A stretch of DNA of 14,768 bases from Pseudomonadota bacterium (GTDB lineage: Bacteria > Pseudomonadota > Alphaproteobacteria > Caulobacterales > Caulobacteraceae), in assembly GCA_023409795.1 (NCBI GenBank), contig JAEYQX010000138.1, positions 1-14,768 of the forward strand. The letters are read 5' to 3'. This document shows positions 6,150 through 12,890 of this stretch, one piece after another; position 1 is the stretch's first letter, and each line of letters opens with the position of its first letter. Both the position numbers and the translations under genes were made by a program. The notes under the pieces were generated by a model. It ran no database searches, was not told the origin of the DNA, and saw only the letters and a program-made list of their open reading frames with translations.

Positions 6150-6914
6150 TCAGGGACTGGTGTCGAACCTCAGGGTGGGCAGGCGGATCTGCATTTCGGC
6201 CCCGACAAAGACCTGGGGCTCGGAGGGCAGGGTGACCTTGGCTTCGGCTTCCCTTCGGGTGACGCACTCGCGCGTCAGGCGGGCCAGCTCAAGAAAGTGC
6301 GTGGCCTCAGGCAGGCTGTCCAGCACGCAGGCGTCGAACCAGGGATAGGTTTCATCGACCCCGCAGCCAAAGGAGGTGCGGTCGCGCCGGGCCGCCGTCA
6401 TGATCATGCGGTTGGGGGCCTTCAGCCCATCGACGAAGGTGCCGGAATAGCAGGCGGACAGCACCACCACCGTCGGCCGCGTGCCGCACCACTGGCGCAG
6501 CATCCGGGCCAGGTCGACCGGCTCGATCCCCTTGGTGTCGCCAAAGGTCAGGCGGGACGGCAGGCCGTGGGAGGTCAGGTAGAACAGGCAGCCATCCGGG
6601 GCCTGACGCGTCACGGTCTCGATCTGGCGCAGGGCCTCGACCGGGGAGACGGTGTCCGGCTTGGCCGGGTTCAGGGTCAGGGAGGCATGGTGCCGGGTGG
6701 CAAAGCCGCGCTCCAGCACCGCGCGCGACAGGTCGCGCCGGGCATTGTCGAAGGCCTCGATCGGCTGGCCCCGGCCATCGCGCCAGTCACCGGCAAGGAC
6801 GATGGACGCCCAGCCTCCAAAGCCCGGTTCGGCCTGGCTGATGCCGGGCGCAAGCGTCAGGCAGGCCATCAGCGCCAGCGACGCCATCCTGCCAAGCCAG
6901 GCGCTGAGCCTCAT
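6150..6914 (-). CDS. Secreted C13-family (legumain-like) cysteine peptidase
   Basis: A 254-residue protein with a signal peptide (MRLSAWLGRMASLALMACLT, cleavage predicted after residue 28, ISQA|EP), so it acts in the periplasm or outside. The core has the clan CD caspase-hemoglobinase fold signature: strand WASIVLAGD, then LFYLTSHG with catalytic His116, then TVVVLSACYSG with catalytic Cys155. The His-Gly and Ala-Cys blocks match peptidase family C13 (legumain, GPI8). Family members cleave after Asn/Asp, but the specificity here is not known. The ATG at 6914 follows GGAGGGATGGGGG, a rich Shine-Dalgarno. It lies 97 bp downstream of sspB on the same strand. No cognate substrate gene is obvious nearby. 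Confidence 0.82.
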   Translation of the reverse strand: MRLSAWLGRMASLALMACLTLAPGISQAEPGFGGWASIVLAGDWRDGRGQPIEAFDNARRDLSRAVLERGFATRHHASLTLNPAKPDTVSPVEALRQIETVTRQAPDGCLFYLTSHGLPSRLTFGDTKGIEPVDLARMLRQWCGTRPTVVVLSACYSGTFVDGLKAPNRMIMTAARRDRTSFGCGVDETYPWFDACVLDSLPEATHFLELARLTRECVTRREAEAKVTLPSEPQVFVGAEMQIRLPTLRFDTSP

Positions 6915-7011
6915 CCCCCATCCCTCCGCAAGGTGCCGACGACAGCGAAACGGCCGATCAGGTCATGACCAGCCGTTGGGAGATTACTGAATTTCGAAAG
7001 GCTGAAAAGGC

Positions 7012-7509
7012 CTACTTCTTGCGGAACTGGTCCAGCGAAACGACCTTGGGCCCCTCGTCCTCGGACGCCGGCTGGGGCGTCTTGGACGGCTCGCGCGCGG
7101 CGGGGGTCAGGGGGGCGACCTCGGCCTCGACGATCTCGGGCTCGTCGAACTGGAGCATGAACTGGACCGACGGGTCGTAGAAGCGGGTGACGGCCGTATA
7201 GGGCAGGCTCAGCACCTTGGGCATGCCGCCGAACTTCAGCATCACCGAGAAGCGGTCGGCCTCGACGCTCAGGTCCCAATACTGGTGCTGCAGGACGATG
7301 GTCATCTCGTCCGGATACTTGGCCAGGATGTCCGGCGGGACGGTGACGCCGGGGGCCCGGGTCTTGAAGGTGATGTAGAAGTGGTGCGCGCCGGGGATGC
7401 CGGCCGGCTCGGCCGCGCGCTCAAGCGCAGACCGGATCACACCCCGAAGGGCGTCCTGAGCGAGCTGCCCGTAGTGCATCTCGTCGAGAGGAGGGGTTTG
7501 ATCCGTCAT
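7012..7509 (-). CDS. sspB: SspB, ClpXP adaptor for ssrA-tagged proteins (alphaproteobacterial type)
   Basis: A 165-residue cytosolic adaptor that binds the tag added by tmRNA and tethers the tagged protein to ClpX. The N-terminal half (MHYGQLAQDALRGVIRSAL, then HHFYITFKTRAPGV, then YPDEMTIVLQHQYWDLSV and FSVMLKFGGMPKVLSLPY) is the SspB fold in its alphaproteobacterial version. A Pro/Ala/Glu-rich linker (about 130-152) leads to the C-terminal peptide KVVSLDQFRKK, which by analogy with E. coli SspB is the ClpX-docking module. The ATG at 7509 was chosen (MTDQTPPLDE) with GAGG upstream; a longer frame to 7608 has no family similarity. The gene lies directly downstream of the tmRNA gene on the same strand, which supports the identity. 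Confidence 0.93.
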   Translation of the reverse strand: MTDQTPPLDEMHYGQLAQDALRGVIRSALERAAEPAGIPGAHHFYITFKTRAPGVTVPPDILAKYPDEMTIVLQHQYWDLSVEADRFSVMLKFGGMPKVLSLPYTAVTRFYDPSVQFMLQFDEPEIVEAEVAPLTPAAREPSKTPQPASEDEGPKVVSLDQFRKK

Positions 7510-7582
7510 GGTGGGCCTCAAGTCTGAACGCGCGACTGTTACCTGCGTCCGGCGTGGGACGAAAGATGCAGGCTGCACGCAT

Positions 7583-7611
7583 ACCACCAGAGTTTGACCG
7601 GCGACCACCAG
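7583..7611. repeat. Two direct repeats ACCACCAG, 21 bp apart, upstream of sspB
   Basis: ACCACCAG occurs at 7583-7590 and 7604-7611, exactly 21 bp (two helical turns) apart, in the intergenic region between the tmRNA gene and sspB. Spacing by whole turns is typical of operators bound by a dimer or tandem regulator, but no regulator can be named and chance is possible. Confidence 0.3.
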
Positions 7612-7625
7612 GTTTTGAGGAAAGT

Positions 7626-7653
7626 GGAGGGTTTCTGTTGCCAGGCACCCTCC
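7626..7653 (-). terminator. Hairpin downstream of tmRNA, possible terminator
   Basis: On the minus strand GGAGGGT and ACCCTCC form a perfect 7-bp stem around a 14-nt loop, following the tmRNA coding piece and preceding sspB. The T run after it is weak (ACTTTCC), so it may instead be a 3' processing or structural element of the tmRNA precursor. Confidence 0.4.
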
Positions 7654-7655
7654 GG

Positions 7656-7950
7656 GCCCCGCCTGAGGATCTGAACCCCCAGGAGTTTAGATTCGAAATC
7701 TACCGAACCGCATTACGCGGCGAGGCGGACTTCTCCAGCGAAGTTATCGTTCGCAGTTAGTTTAAAGGCCCGATACGATGAGCCACGTCGAGCGAAAGCC
7801 TCTTCTTTACACGTCCGTCGATGCTAGTCGGCCCCATGCTGCTCCGCCGATAACGCGGGGAAGAAGATGGTGGAGCCGCCGGGAATCGCACCCGGGTCCG
7901 GTCCGCTTATTACAAGCGCGTTTATCGCCATAGTCCGGGCGAACCCGAAC
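7656..7950 (-). ncRNA. ssrA: Circularly permuted two-piece tmRNA (ssrA) precursor
   Basis: The tmRNA rescues stalled ribosomes, acting first as alanyl-tRNA and then as a short message for a degradation tag. The gene is permuted as in Alphaproteobacteria. The acceptor piece comes first (about 7950-7868) with a T-arm (CCGGG, loop TGCGATT, CCCGG) and 3' end CGGCTCCACCA. A 32-nt spacer (7867-7836) follows, then the coding piece from 7835, opening GGGGCCGACTAGCATCGACGG. GGGGCCG pairs with CGGCTCC as a 7-bp acceptor stem, and its third pair is G-U, the alanine identity element. The tag frame is at 7754-7713, followed by a hairpin (TAGATT/AATCTA, 7688-7702). A hairpin with a TTCG loop (7933-7950) begins the acceptor piece. 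The mature 5' and 3' ends are estimates. A tRNA was rejected because there is no anticodon arm. Neighbour: sspB downstream. Confidence 0.93.
7713..7754 (-). other. tmRNA-encoded proteolysis tag reading frame
   Basis: Thirteen codons from the resume codon GCG (7754-7752) to TAA (7715-7713) encode ANDNFAGEVRLAA; with the alanine carried by tmRNA the full tag is A-ANDNFAGEVRLAA. The ANDNFA start is shared with the Caulobacter tag as I recall it, and the LAA end is a ClpX-type degron. The TAACT before the resume codon resembles the TAGTC that precedes it in E. coli. Confidence 0.9.
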
Positions 7951-7956
7951 AGGCCC

Positions 7957-7985
7957 AATATAGGGACCGGATCGGGATCTGCCAA
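7957..7985 (-). promoter_or_regulatory. Promoter of the tmRNA gene
   Basis: On the minus strand TTGGCA (7980-7985) and TATATT (7957-7962) are separated by exactly 17 bp, which predicts a start near 7950, just at the hairpin that opens the acceptor piece. This is the best sigma-70-like promoter in the window, as expected for an abundant RNA. Confidence 0.72.
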
Positions 7986-8023
7986 GCGGCGAGCCGCTAA
8001 AGCGCGAAAGAGGCAGGAAATAT

Positions 8024-8890
8024 TCAGGCGCGCGGCCAGTCGCGGCACTGGTTCCGGAACCAGGTCAGCTGGCGCTTGGCATAGTTGCGGGTGGCCTGCT
8101 GCAGGGCCGCGACCGCCTCGGCACGGGATCGCTCGCCGCGCAGGTGGCTGATCAGCTCGGGGACGCCGACGGCCTTCATGGCGGGCAGGCCAGGGTCCAG
8201 GTCGCGGGCCATCAGGGCGCGGACCTCGTCCAGCGCACTCATCTGCATCATCTGGAGCACCCGGGCGTCGCAGTTGGCATAGAGGCGCGCCCGCTCGGGC
8301 TCGATGACCAGCCGCCCGTAAGTGCCGGGGGCCAGCAGGGGGCGGGTGTCGGCCTTCCATTCGGTCAGCGAGCGGCCCGTCGCCTGGGCCACCGACGCGG
8401 CCCGCACGAGGCGCTGGCGATCGCCGGGCGTGATGGCGGCGGCACTGGCCGGGTCCTGTTCAGCCAGACGGCGTCGGAAGGCCGCTTCGCCCAGATCATC
8501 GAACTGGGCCTGGACCTGGTCGCGGACCGCGAGGGGCACAGGCGGAATGTCGGCCAGGCCCTGGGTCAGGGCGCTGAAATAGAGCCCGGTGCCGCCCACC
8601 AGCAGCGCGGGCCGATCCCCCAGTTCGTCCAGAAGATCAAGGACGGCGCGGCTCCACTGGCCGACGGACCAGGCCTCGGACGCATCGGCAATGCCATAGA
8701 GGCGGTGGTCGGCTGCGGCCTCGTCCTCGGGCGAGGGGCGGGCGGTCAGGACGCGCAGGTCGGCATAGAGCTGCTGGCTGTCGGCATTGATGATGACCGC
8801 CCCCGTCTGGCGGGCCCGATCCAGTGCCAGGCGGGACTTGCCCGAGGCGGTCGGGCCGGCGATCAGGGTCAGGCGGGGGGCTTTGGTCAA
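8024..8890 (-). CDS. miaA: tRNA dimethylallyltransferase
   Basis: A 288-residue enzyme that transfers a dimethylallyl group to N6 of A37 in tRNAs reading UNN codons. The protein shows the P-loop GPTASGKS (residues 12-19), the INADSQQLYADLRVLTARP segment with the Asp that acts as general base, the substrate-binding LLVGGTGLYFSALTQGL block, PGDRQRLVRA, and the C-terminal MKAVGVPELISHLRGE and RNYAKRQLTWFRNQ motifs, complete and in order. The start is TTG at 8890, chosen because it places the P-loop at the usual distance and no ATG or GTG is available; the ribosome binding site is poor. It is divergent from mrp (78 bp between starts), and the tmRNA promoter begins about 40 bp after its stop. Confidence 0.95.
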   Translation of the reverse strand: MTKAPRLTLIAGPTASGKSRLALDRARQTGAVIINADSQQLYADLRVLTARPSPEDEAAADHRLYGIADASEAWSVGQWSRAVLDLLDELGDRPALLVGGTGLYFSALTQGLADIPPVPLAVRDQVQAQFDDLGEAAFRRRLAEQDPASAAAITPGDRQRLVRAASVAQATGRSLTEWKADTRPLLAPGTYGRLVIEPERARLYANCDARVLQMMQMSALDEVRALMARDLDPGLPAMKAVGVPELISHLRGERSRAEAVAALQQATRNYAKRQLTWFRNQCRDWPRA

Positions 8891-8968
8891 GGAACAGGCT
8901 CGCAGAGTGGGGCAGAGGGCGATAGAACGCGCACGACCGGCCCGGCAAGGGCCAAGGAGACTATAGCT

Positions 8969-10045
8969 GTGATCACCCGCGACGCCGTCATCGAAACCCT
9001 GAACCGGATTGCCGACCCCCGGTCAGGCCAGGGCCTGTGCGAGGCTGGCCTGGTCAAGGGCCTGATGGTGGCCGAGGACCGGGCGGGCTTTGTCATCGAG
9101 GTGGCCTCGGACCAGACGGCCCTCTATGCCCCGGTGCGTGACCAGGCCGAGGCGGCCCTGAAGGCCATGCCGGGCATGGCGCGGGTGTCGGTGGTGCTGA
9201 CGGCCGAGGCGGTGGCGACGCCGGCTCCGGCCAAACGGCGCACGGCCAGCCTGTCGCCCGCAGCCGTGGACCAGAACCGGCCCAAGGCCCCGGTGCCGAC
9301 CGAGCGCCCGGCCCATGTTCGCCGCGTCCTGGCCGTGGCCAGCGGCAAGGGGGGCGTGGGCAAGTCGACGGTCTCGGTCAACCTGGCCGCGGCCCTGGCG
9401 GCGCGCGGGCTGTCGGTCGGGATACTGGACGCCGACGTCTATGGCCCGTCGCTGCCGACCATGCTGGGGCTCTCGGGCCAGCCCGCCTATGAGGACGGGG
9501 CGATCGTCCCCCATGAGGCCCACGGACTAAAGGCCATGTCGGTCGGCCTGCTGACCAAGGCCGATGACGCCATGATCTGGCGCGGGCCGATGGCATCCCA
9601 GGCGATCAACCAGATGCTGAGCCAGACGCGCTGGGGCACCGAAGACAAGCCGCTGGACGTCCTGGTCGTGGACCTGCCGCCGGGCACGGGCGATGTGCAA
9701 CTGACCCTGATCCAGAAGACGCCGCTGGACGGGGCGGTGATCGTCTCGACCCCGCAGGAGGTGGCCCTGGCGGATGCGCGGCGGGCCCATACCCTGTTCC
9801 AGAAGGTGGGGGTGCCGACCCTGGGCCTGATCGAGAACATGAGCGGCGACGTCTTTGGCCGTGGCGGGGCCCGGGCCGAGGCGGATCGGCTGGGCGTGGC
9901 CTTCCTGGGCGAGATCCCGCTGTCGGCCGACGTCCGCGAGGGTGGCGACAAGGGGATGCCTGTGGTGCTGGCCCAGCCCTTTGGCCCGGTCGCCGAGAGC
10001 CTGGCCCAGGTGGCCGAGACTGTCAGCCGGGCCCTGGACCTCTAG
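8969..10045 (+). CDS. mrp: Mrp/ApbC-family P-loop ATPase (Fe-S cluster carrier type)
   Basis: A 358-residue cytosolic protein with an N-terminal MIP18/DUF59 domain (about 1-75), a Pro/Ala-rich linker, and a ParA/MinD-like ATPase domain. The deviant Walker A is SGKGGVGKST (125-134), followed by DADVYGPSLP (154-163), VVDLPPGTGD (233-242) and ENMSGDVFGRGGARAEA (289 on). Mrp/ApbC proteins carry Fe-S clusters for apo-protein maturation. The GTG at 8969 was chosen because it has a strong AAGGAGA ribosome binding site with 8 nt spacing; the frame stays open far upstream, antisense to miaA, but that part is a shadow. Odd point: the segment after ENMS, which in E. coli-type members contains the CxxC cluster ligand, is nearly absent here. 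Confidence 0.93.
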   Translation: MITRDAVIETLNRIADPRSGQGLCEAGLVKGLMVAEDRAGFVIEVASDQTALYAPVRDQAEAALKAMPGMARVSVVLTAEAVATPAPAKRRTASLSPAAVDQNRPKAPVPTERPAHVRRVLAVASGKGGVGKSTVSVNLAAALAARGLSVGILDADVYGPSLPTMLGLSGQPAYEDGAIVPHEAHGLKAMSVGLLTKADDAMIWRGPMASQAINQMLSQTRWGTEDKPLDVLVVDLPPGTGDVQLTLIQKTPLDGAVIVSTPQEVALADARRAHTLFQKVGVPTLGLIENMSGDVFGRGGARAEADRLGVAFLGEIPLSADVREGGDKGMPVVLAQPFGPVAESLAQVAETVSRALDL

Positions 10046-10085
10046 CCTGCGACGGCATCAGTTTACATAGGCAACGGACTCTGTA

Positions 10086-10118
10086 GGGTCAGGAAAACAA
10101 GCCCCGTTTCCCTGACCC
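10086..10118. repeat. 13-bp inverted repeat in the leader of the OYE-family gene
   Basis: GGGTCAGGAAAAC and GTTTCCCTGACCC are inverted repeats (12 of 13 pairs, one A/C mismatch) around AAGCCCC. The element ends 12 bp before the GTG at 10131 and overlaps a possible -10 (TAGGGT, 10084-10089; TTTACA at 10062-10067 as -35, 16 bp spacing). Its position suits a repressor operator or a regulatory RNA hairpin; as a terminator of mrp it lacks a T run. Confidence 0.7.
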
Positions 10119-10130
10119 CGGAGTGTGCGC

Positions 10131-11231
10131 GTGAGCCCTGAGCTGCTGTTCCAGCCGTTTACGATCAAGAACCTGACCCTGCCGAACCGCCTGGTCATGG
10201 CCCCGATGACGCGGATGTTCTCGCCCGGCGGGATCCCGACGGATGATGTGGCGGCCTATTACCGCCGTCGGGCCGAGGGCCAGGTGGGGCTGATCGTGAC
10301 CGAGGGGACGACGATCGACCGCCCGGCCGCCCGCAATGACGCGGGCATCCCGCACTTCTTTGGCCAGGCCATGCCGGCCTGGAAGACGGTGGTCGACGAG
10401 GTCCACGCCGCAGGCGGCCTGATCGCGCCGCAGATCTGGCACGTGGGCTCGGCCCGGGGGCCCAAGCCGGACTGGCAGCCGTTTGGCCAGGTGGACACGC
10501 CGTCCGGCCTGGTCGCGCCCGGCAAGCAGAAATACGAGCCGATGTCCGAGGAAGACATTGCCGATACCCTGGCCGGCTTCGAGGCCTCGGCCCGCCAGGC
10601 GCGCGAGGTCGGCTTTGACGCCGTCGAGATTCACGGCGCGCACGGCTATCTGATCGACCAGTTCTTCTGGGATGGCCTGAACCAGCGCGACGACCGCTGG
10701 GGCGGCCCGACCCTGGCGGAGCGCAGCCGCTTTGCTGTCGAGGTCATCAAGGCCGTGCGGCGCGGGATCGGCGAGGACATTCCCCTGATCATGCGCCTGT
10801 CGCAGTGGAAGCAGCAGGACTACACGGTGCGCCTGGCCCATACGCCCGACGAGATGACGGCCTGGCTGATGCCTATGGCCGAGGCCGGGGTGGACGTCTT
10901 CCACTGCTCGCAGCGCCGCTTCTGGGAGCCGGAGTTCGAGGGCTCGGACCTGAACTTTGCCGGCTGGGCCAAGAAGCTGACGGGCAAGCCCACCATCACC
11001 GTGGGCTCGGTCGGGCTGAACGGCGAGTTCATGGCCAGCCTGACGCAGGGGGCCGGGGCCGGATCGGCTGACCTGACCGAGCTGCTGCGTCGCCTGGAAC
11101 GCGAGGAGTTCGACCTGGTCGCCGTGGGCCGCGCCCTGCTGGCCAACCCGGACTGGGCGGTCAAGGTGCGTGAAGGACGCGAGGCGGAACTGGTCGACTT
11201 TGACCGCTCGCACATGGCGCGCCTGACCTGA
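10131..11231 (+). CDS. NADH:flavin oxidoreductase, old yellow enzyme family
   Basis: A 366-residue FMN-dependent oxidoreductase with a TIM barrel. Visible markers: ITKNLTLPNR-like opening (FTIKNLTLPNRLVMAPMTR), LIVTEGTTIDRPA, the substrate-binding GFDAVEIHGAHGYLIDQFFW with His168 and His171, the family signature NQRDDRWGG, LIMRLSQW, and the FMN-phosphate segment VGSVGL plus FDLVAVGRALLANPDW. Such enzymes reduce activated C=C bonds; the natural substrate is unknown. The GTG at 10131 was preferred to the GTG at 10125 because GGAG (10120-10123) is 7 nt from the former and only 1 nt from the latter. The gene stops 5 bp before the convergent folA stop. A strong inverted repeat lies just upstream, suggesting control. 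Confidence 0.92.
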   Translation: MSPELLFQPFTIKNLTLPNRLVMAPMTRMFSPGGIPTDDVAAYYRRRAEGQVGLIVTEGTTIDRPAARNDAGIPHFFGQAMPAWKTVVDEVHAAGGLIAPQIWHVGSARGPKPDWQPFGQVDTPSGLVAPGKQKYEPMSEEDIADTLAGFEASARQAREVGFDAVEIHGAHGYLIDQFFWDGLNQRDDRWGGPTLAERSRFAVEVIKAVRRGIGEDIPLIMRLSQWKQQDYTVRLAHTPDEMTAWLMPMAEAGVDVFHCSQRRFWEPEFEGSDLNFAGWAKKLTGKPTITVGSVGLNGEFMASLTQGAGAGSADLTELLRRLEREEFDLVAVGRALLANPDWAVKVREGREAELVDFDRSHMARLT

Positions 11232-11236
11232 GACGT

Positions 11237-11767
<531 letters not shown>

Positions 11768-11785
11768 AGGCGAACTCCGGCAGAT

Positions 11786-11808
11786 GAGGGCGGCCATGCG
11801 CCGCCCTC
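11786..11808 (-). other. 9-bp perfect hairpin in the folA leader
   Basis: GAGGGCGGC and GCCGCCCTC form a perfect stem with a 5-nt loop in the 54-bp gap between aqpZ and folA, ending 18 nt before the folA GTG and just ahead of the GGAG Shine-Dalgarno. No T run follows, so it is not a good intrinsic terminator; it may slow transcription or shape folA translation. Confidence 0.6.
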
Positions 11809-11821
11809 GCTTGTCGCGGAC

Positions 11822-12492
11822 TTAAGGCTGGGGCTCCAGCAGTTTCAAGCGGAAGAACAGGTCACCGATCACGGCACCGATGGCCGGGGCGACGATGAAG
11901 ACCCACAGCTGGCTGAGGGCCTGGCCGCCCGCCAGGATCGCAGGGCCGAAGCTGCGCGCCGGATTGACCGAGACGCCGGTCACCTGGATGCCGACGATAT
12001 GGATGACCGCCAGGGTGATGCCGATCGAGATGCCGGCGACCACGCCGTGCCCCTTGGCCCCGGTCACGCCCAGGATGGCGATCAGGAAGATGGCGGTGGC
12101 CACAATCTCGAAGACCAGGGCGGCCTGGAGCCCATAGCCCCCCGGCGATCCGGCATCGAAGCCGTTCTGGCCCAGGTTGGCAAAGCCGGTCTTGGCAATC
12201 AGGCCAATCAGGGCCGCGCCGATCACCGCACCGATGAACTGGGCCACCCAGTAGAGGAGCATGTCCCTGGCGCTCATGCGGCCGGCGATGAAGACGCCCA
12301 GGCTGACCGCCGGGTTTACGTGGCAGCCGGACACCGGCCCGATGCCATAGGCCATGGCAATGATGGCGAAGCCAAAGGCCAGGGCGATGCCCGCTGGCCG
12401 ACGATATCAAAGCCTGCCAACACTGCCGCGCCACAGCCAAACAGCACCAGAACCATGGTGCCCACCAGTTCGGCGACGAACCTGTTCAACAT
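11822..12492 (-). pseudogene. aqpZ: Aquaporin Z with single-base frameshift
   Basis: A water-channel gene whose reading frame is broken. From ATG 12492 (GGAGG ribosome binding site) it encodes MLNRFVAELVGTMVLVLFGC and on to AGFDIVGQ (residue 33), then shifts frame and stops at 12316 after 58 codons. In another frame the protein continues from the same point with AFGFAIIAMAYGIG and the aquaporin motifs HVNPAVSLG and VNPARSFGP, ending at 11822. The reading CAGCGGGC at about 12392-12393 needs one extra T on this strand to restore CAG CTG GGC and a full 223-residue protein. Pore residues of AqpZ (His in VIHIVG, Thr in VTGVS, Arg in NPAR) are intact. This is either a recent mutation or a sequencing error. 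The second half could be translated from ATG 12355 but would lack the first helix. Confidence 0.85.
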
Positions 12493-12583
12493 CACTTACC
12501 CTCCCGTTTTGGTCTTGCCGCGATGATGCGGAGGGAAAGCGTGCGCCTGATTCCGGCGTTTCACCAGCCGGCGTTACCTTGAT

Positions 12584-12880
12584 TTACGGTTTCCGCAGCC
12601 ACTTCAGCCACTTGTCCGACATCGCCTGTTCAAGGTCGATGCCGGCGCTGTCGCAATAGATCAGCAGCATGCCCAGGACATCGGCAGCCTCGTCGGCCAG
12701 GGCCCTGGTATCAGGCTTGCCCCGCGCCCGGCCCGAGGCATTGAGGTGCTCCTTGGTCAACTCGCCCAGTTCTTCCTGCAGCTTCAGCAGGGCCCAGTCG
12801 CGATCACGGTCGATATTGTGCTCGCGGGCATAGATGTCCGAGATCCGAAGGACATCGGATTGCAGGTCTTTGAGGTTCAT
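12584..12880 (-). CDS. MazG-like nucleotide pyrophosphohydrolase
   Basis: A 98-residue all-helical protein of the MazG-like fold. The metal-binding pattern is visible: EELGE at residues 36-40 (ExxE type) and DEAADVLG at 63-70 with Glu64 and Asp67, giving the EExxE...ExxD arrangement. Such enzymes hydrolyse (d)NTPs to (d)NMP and pyrophosphate. Location next to thyA hints at a dNTP or dUTP/dCTP cleaning role, but the substrate is not shown. The ATG at 12880 gives MNLKDLQSDVLRISDIY; the longer frame starting at 12931 overlaps thyA and is unlikely. It begins 10 nt after the thyA stop, so they are probably co-transcribed. The ribosome binding site is weak. Confidence 0.82.
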   Translation of the reverse strand: MNLKDLQSDVLRISDIYAREHNIDRDRDWALLKLQEELGELTKEHLNASGRARGKPDTRALADEAADVLGMLLIYCDSAGIDLEQAMSDKWLKWLRKP

Positions 12881-12890
12881 TGGGGGGATT

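Noticed and set aside
6961..6970. Perfect palindrome GGTCATGACC between sspB and the C13 gene
   Set aside because: It sits inside a loose hairpin (AACGGC/GCCGTT) that could be a weak terminator for sspB, but there is no real T run and a 10-bp palindrome is expected by chance at some rate.
7868..7916. tRNA-like 3' end read as a standard tRNA gene
   Set aside because: There is a T-arm and CCA end but no D-arm or anticodon arm upstream; the acceptor 5' strand is found downstream at 7835, which is the tmRNA permutation.
7985..7998. Small hairpin AGCGGCGAGCCGCT between miaA and the tmRNA promoter
   Set aside because: Could be a miaA terminator but has no T run and touches the -35 box; too short to call.
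8144..8968. Upstream extension of the mrp frame by 275 codons
   Set aside because: Overlaps miaA antisense; GTG at 8969 has a strong ribosome binding site and starts the known DUF59 domain.
10089..11213. Minus-strand open frame of about 370 codons antisense to the OYE-family gene
   Set aside because: Low-complexity Arg/Gly/His-rich sequence without motifs; the plus strand has the complete flavoprotein.
12553..12575. Direct repeat CCGGCGTT twice between the MazG-like gene and aqpZ
   Set aside because: Short GC-rich repeat; no promoter or hairpin of note next to it, so likely chance.
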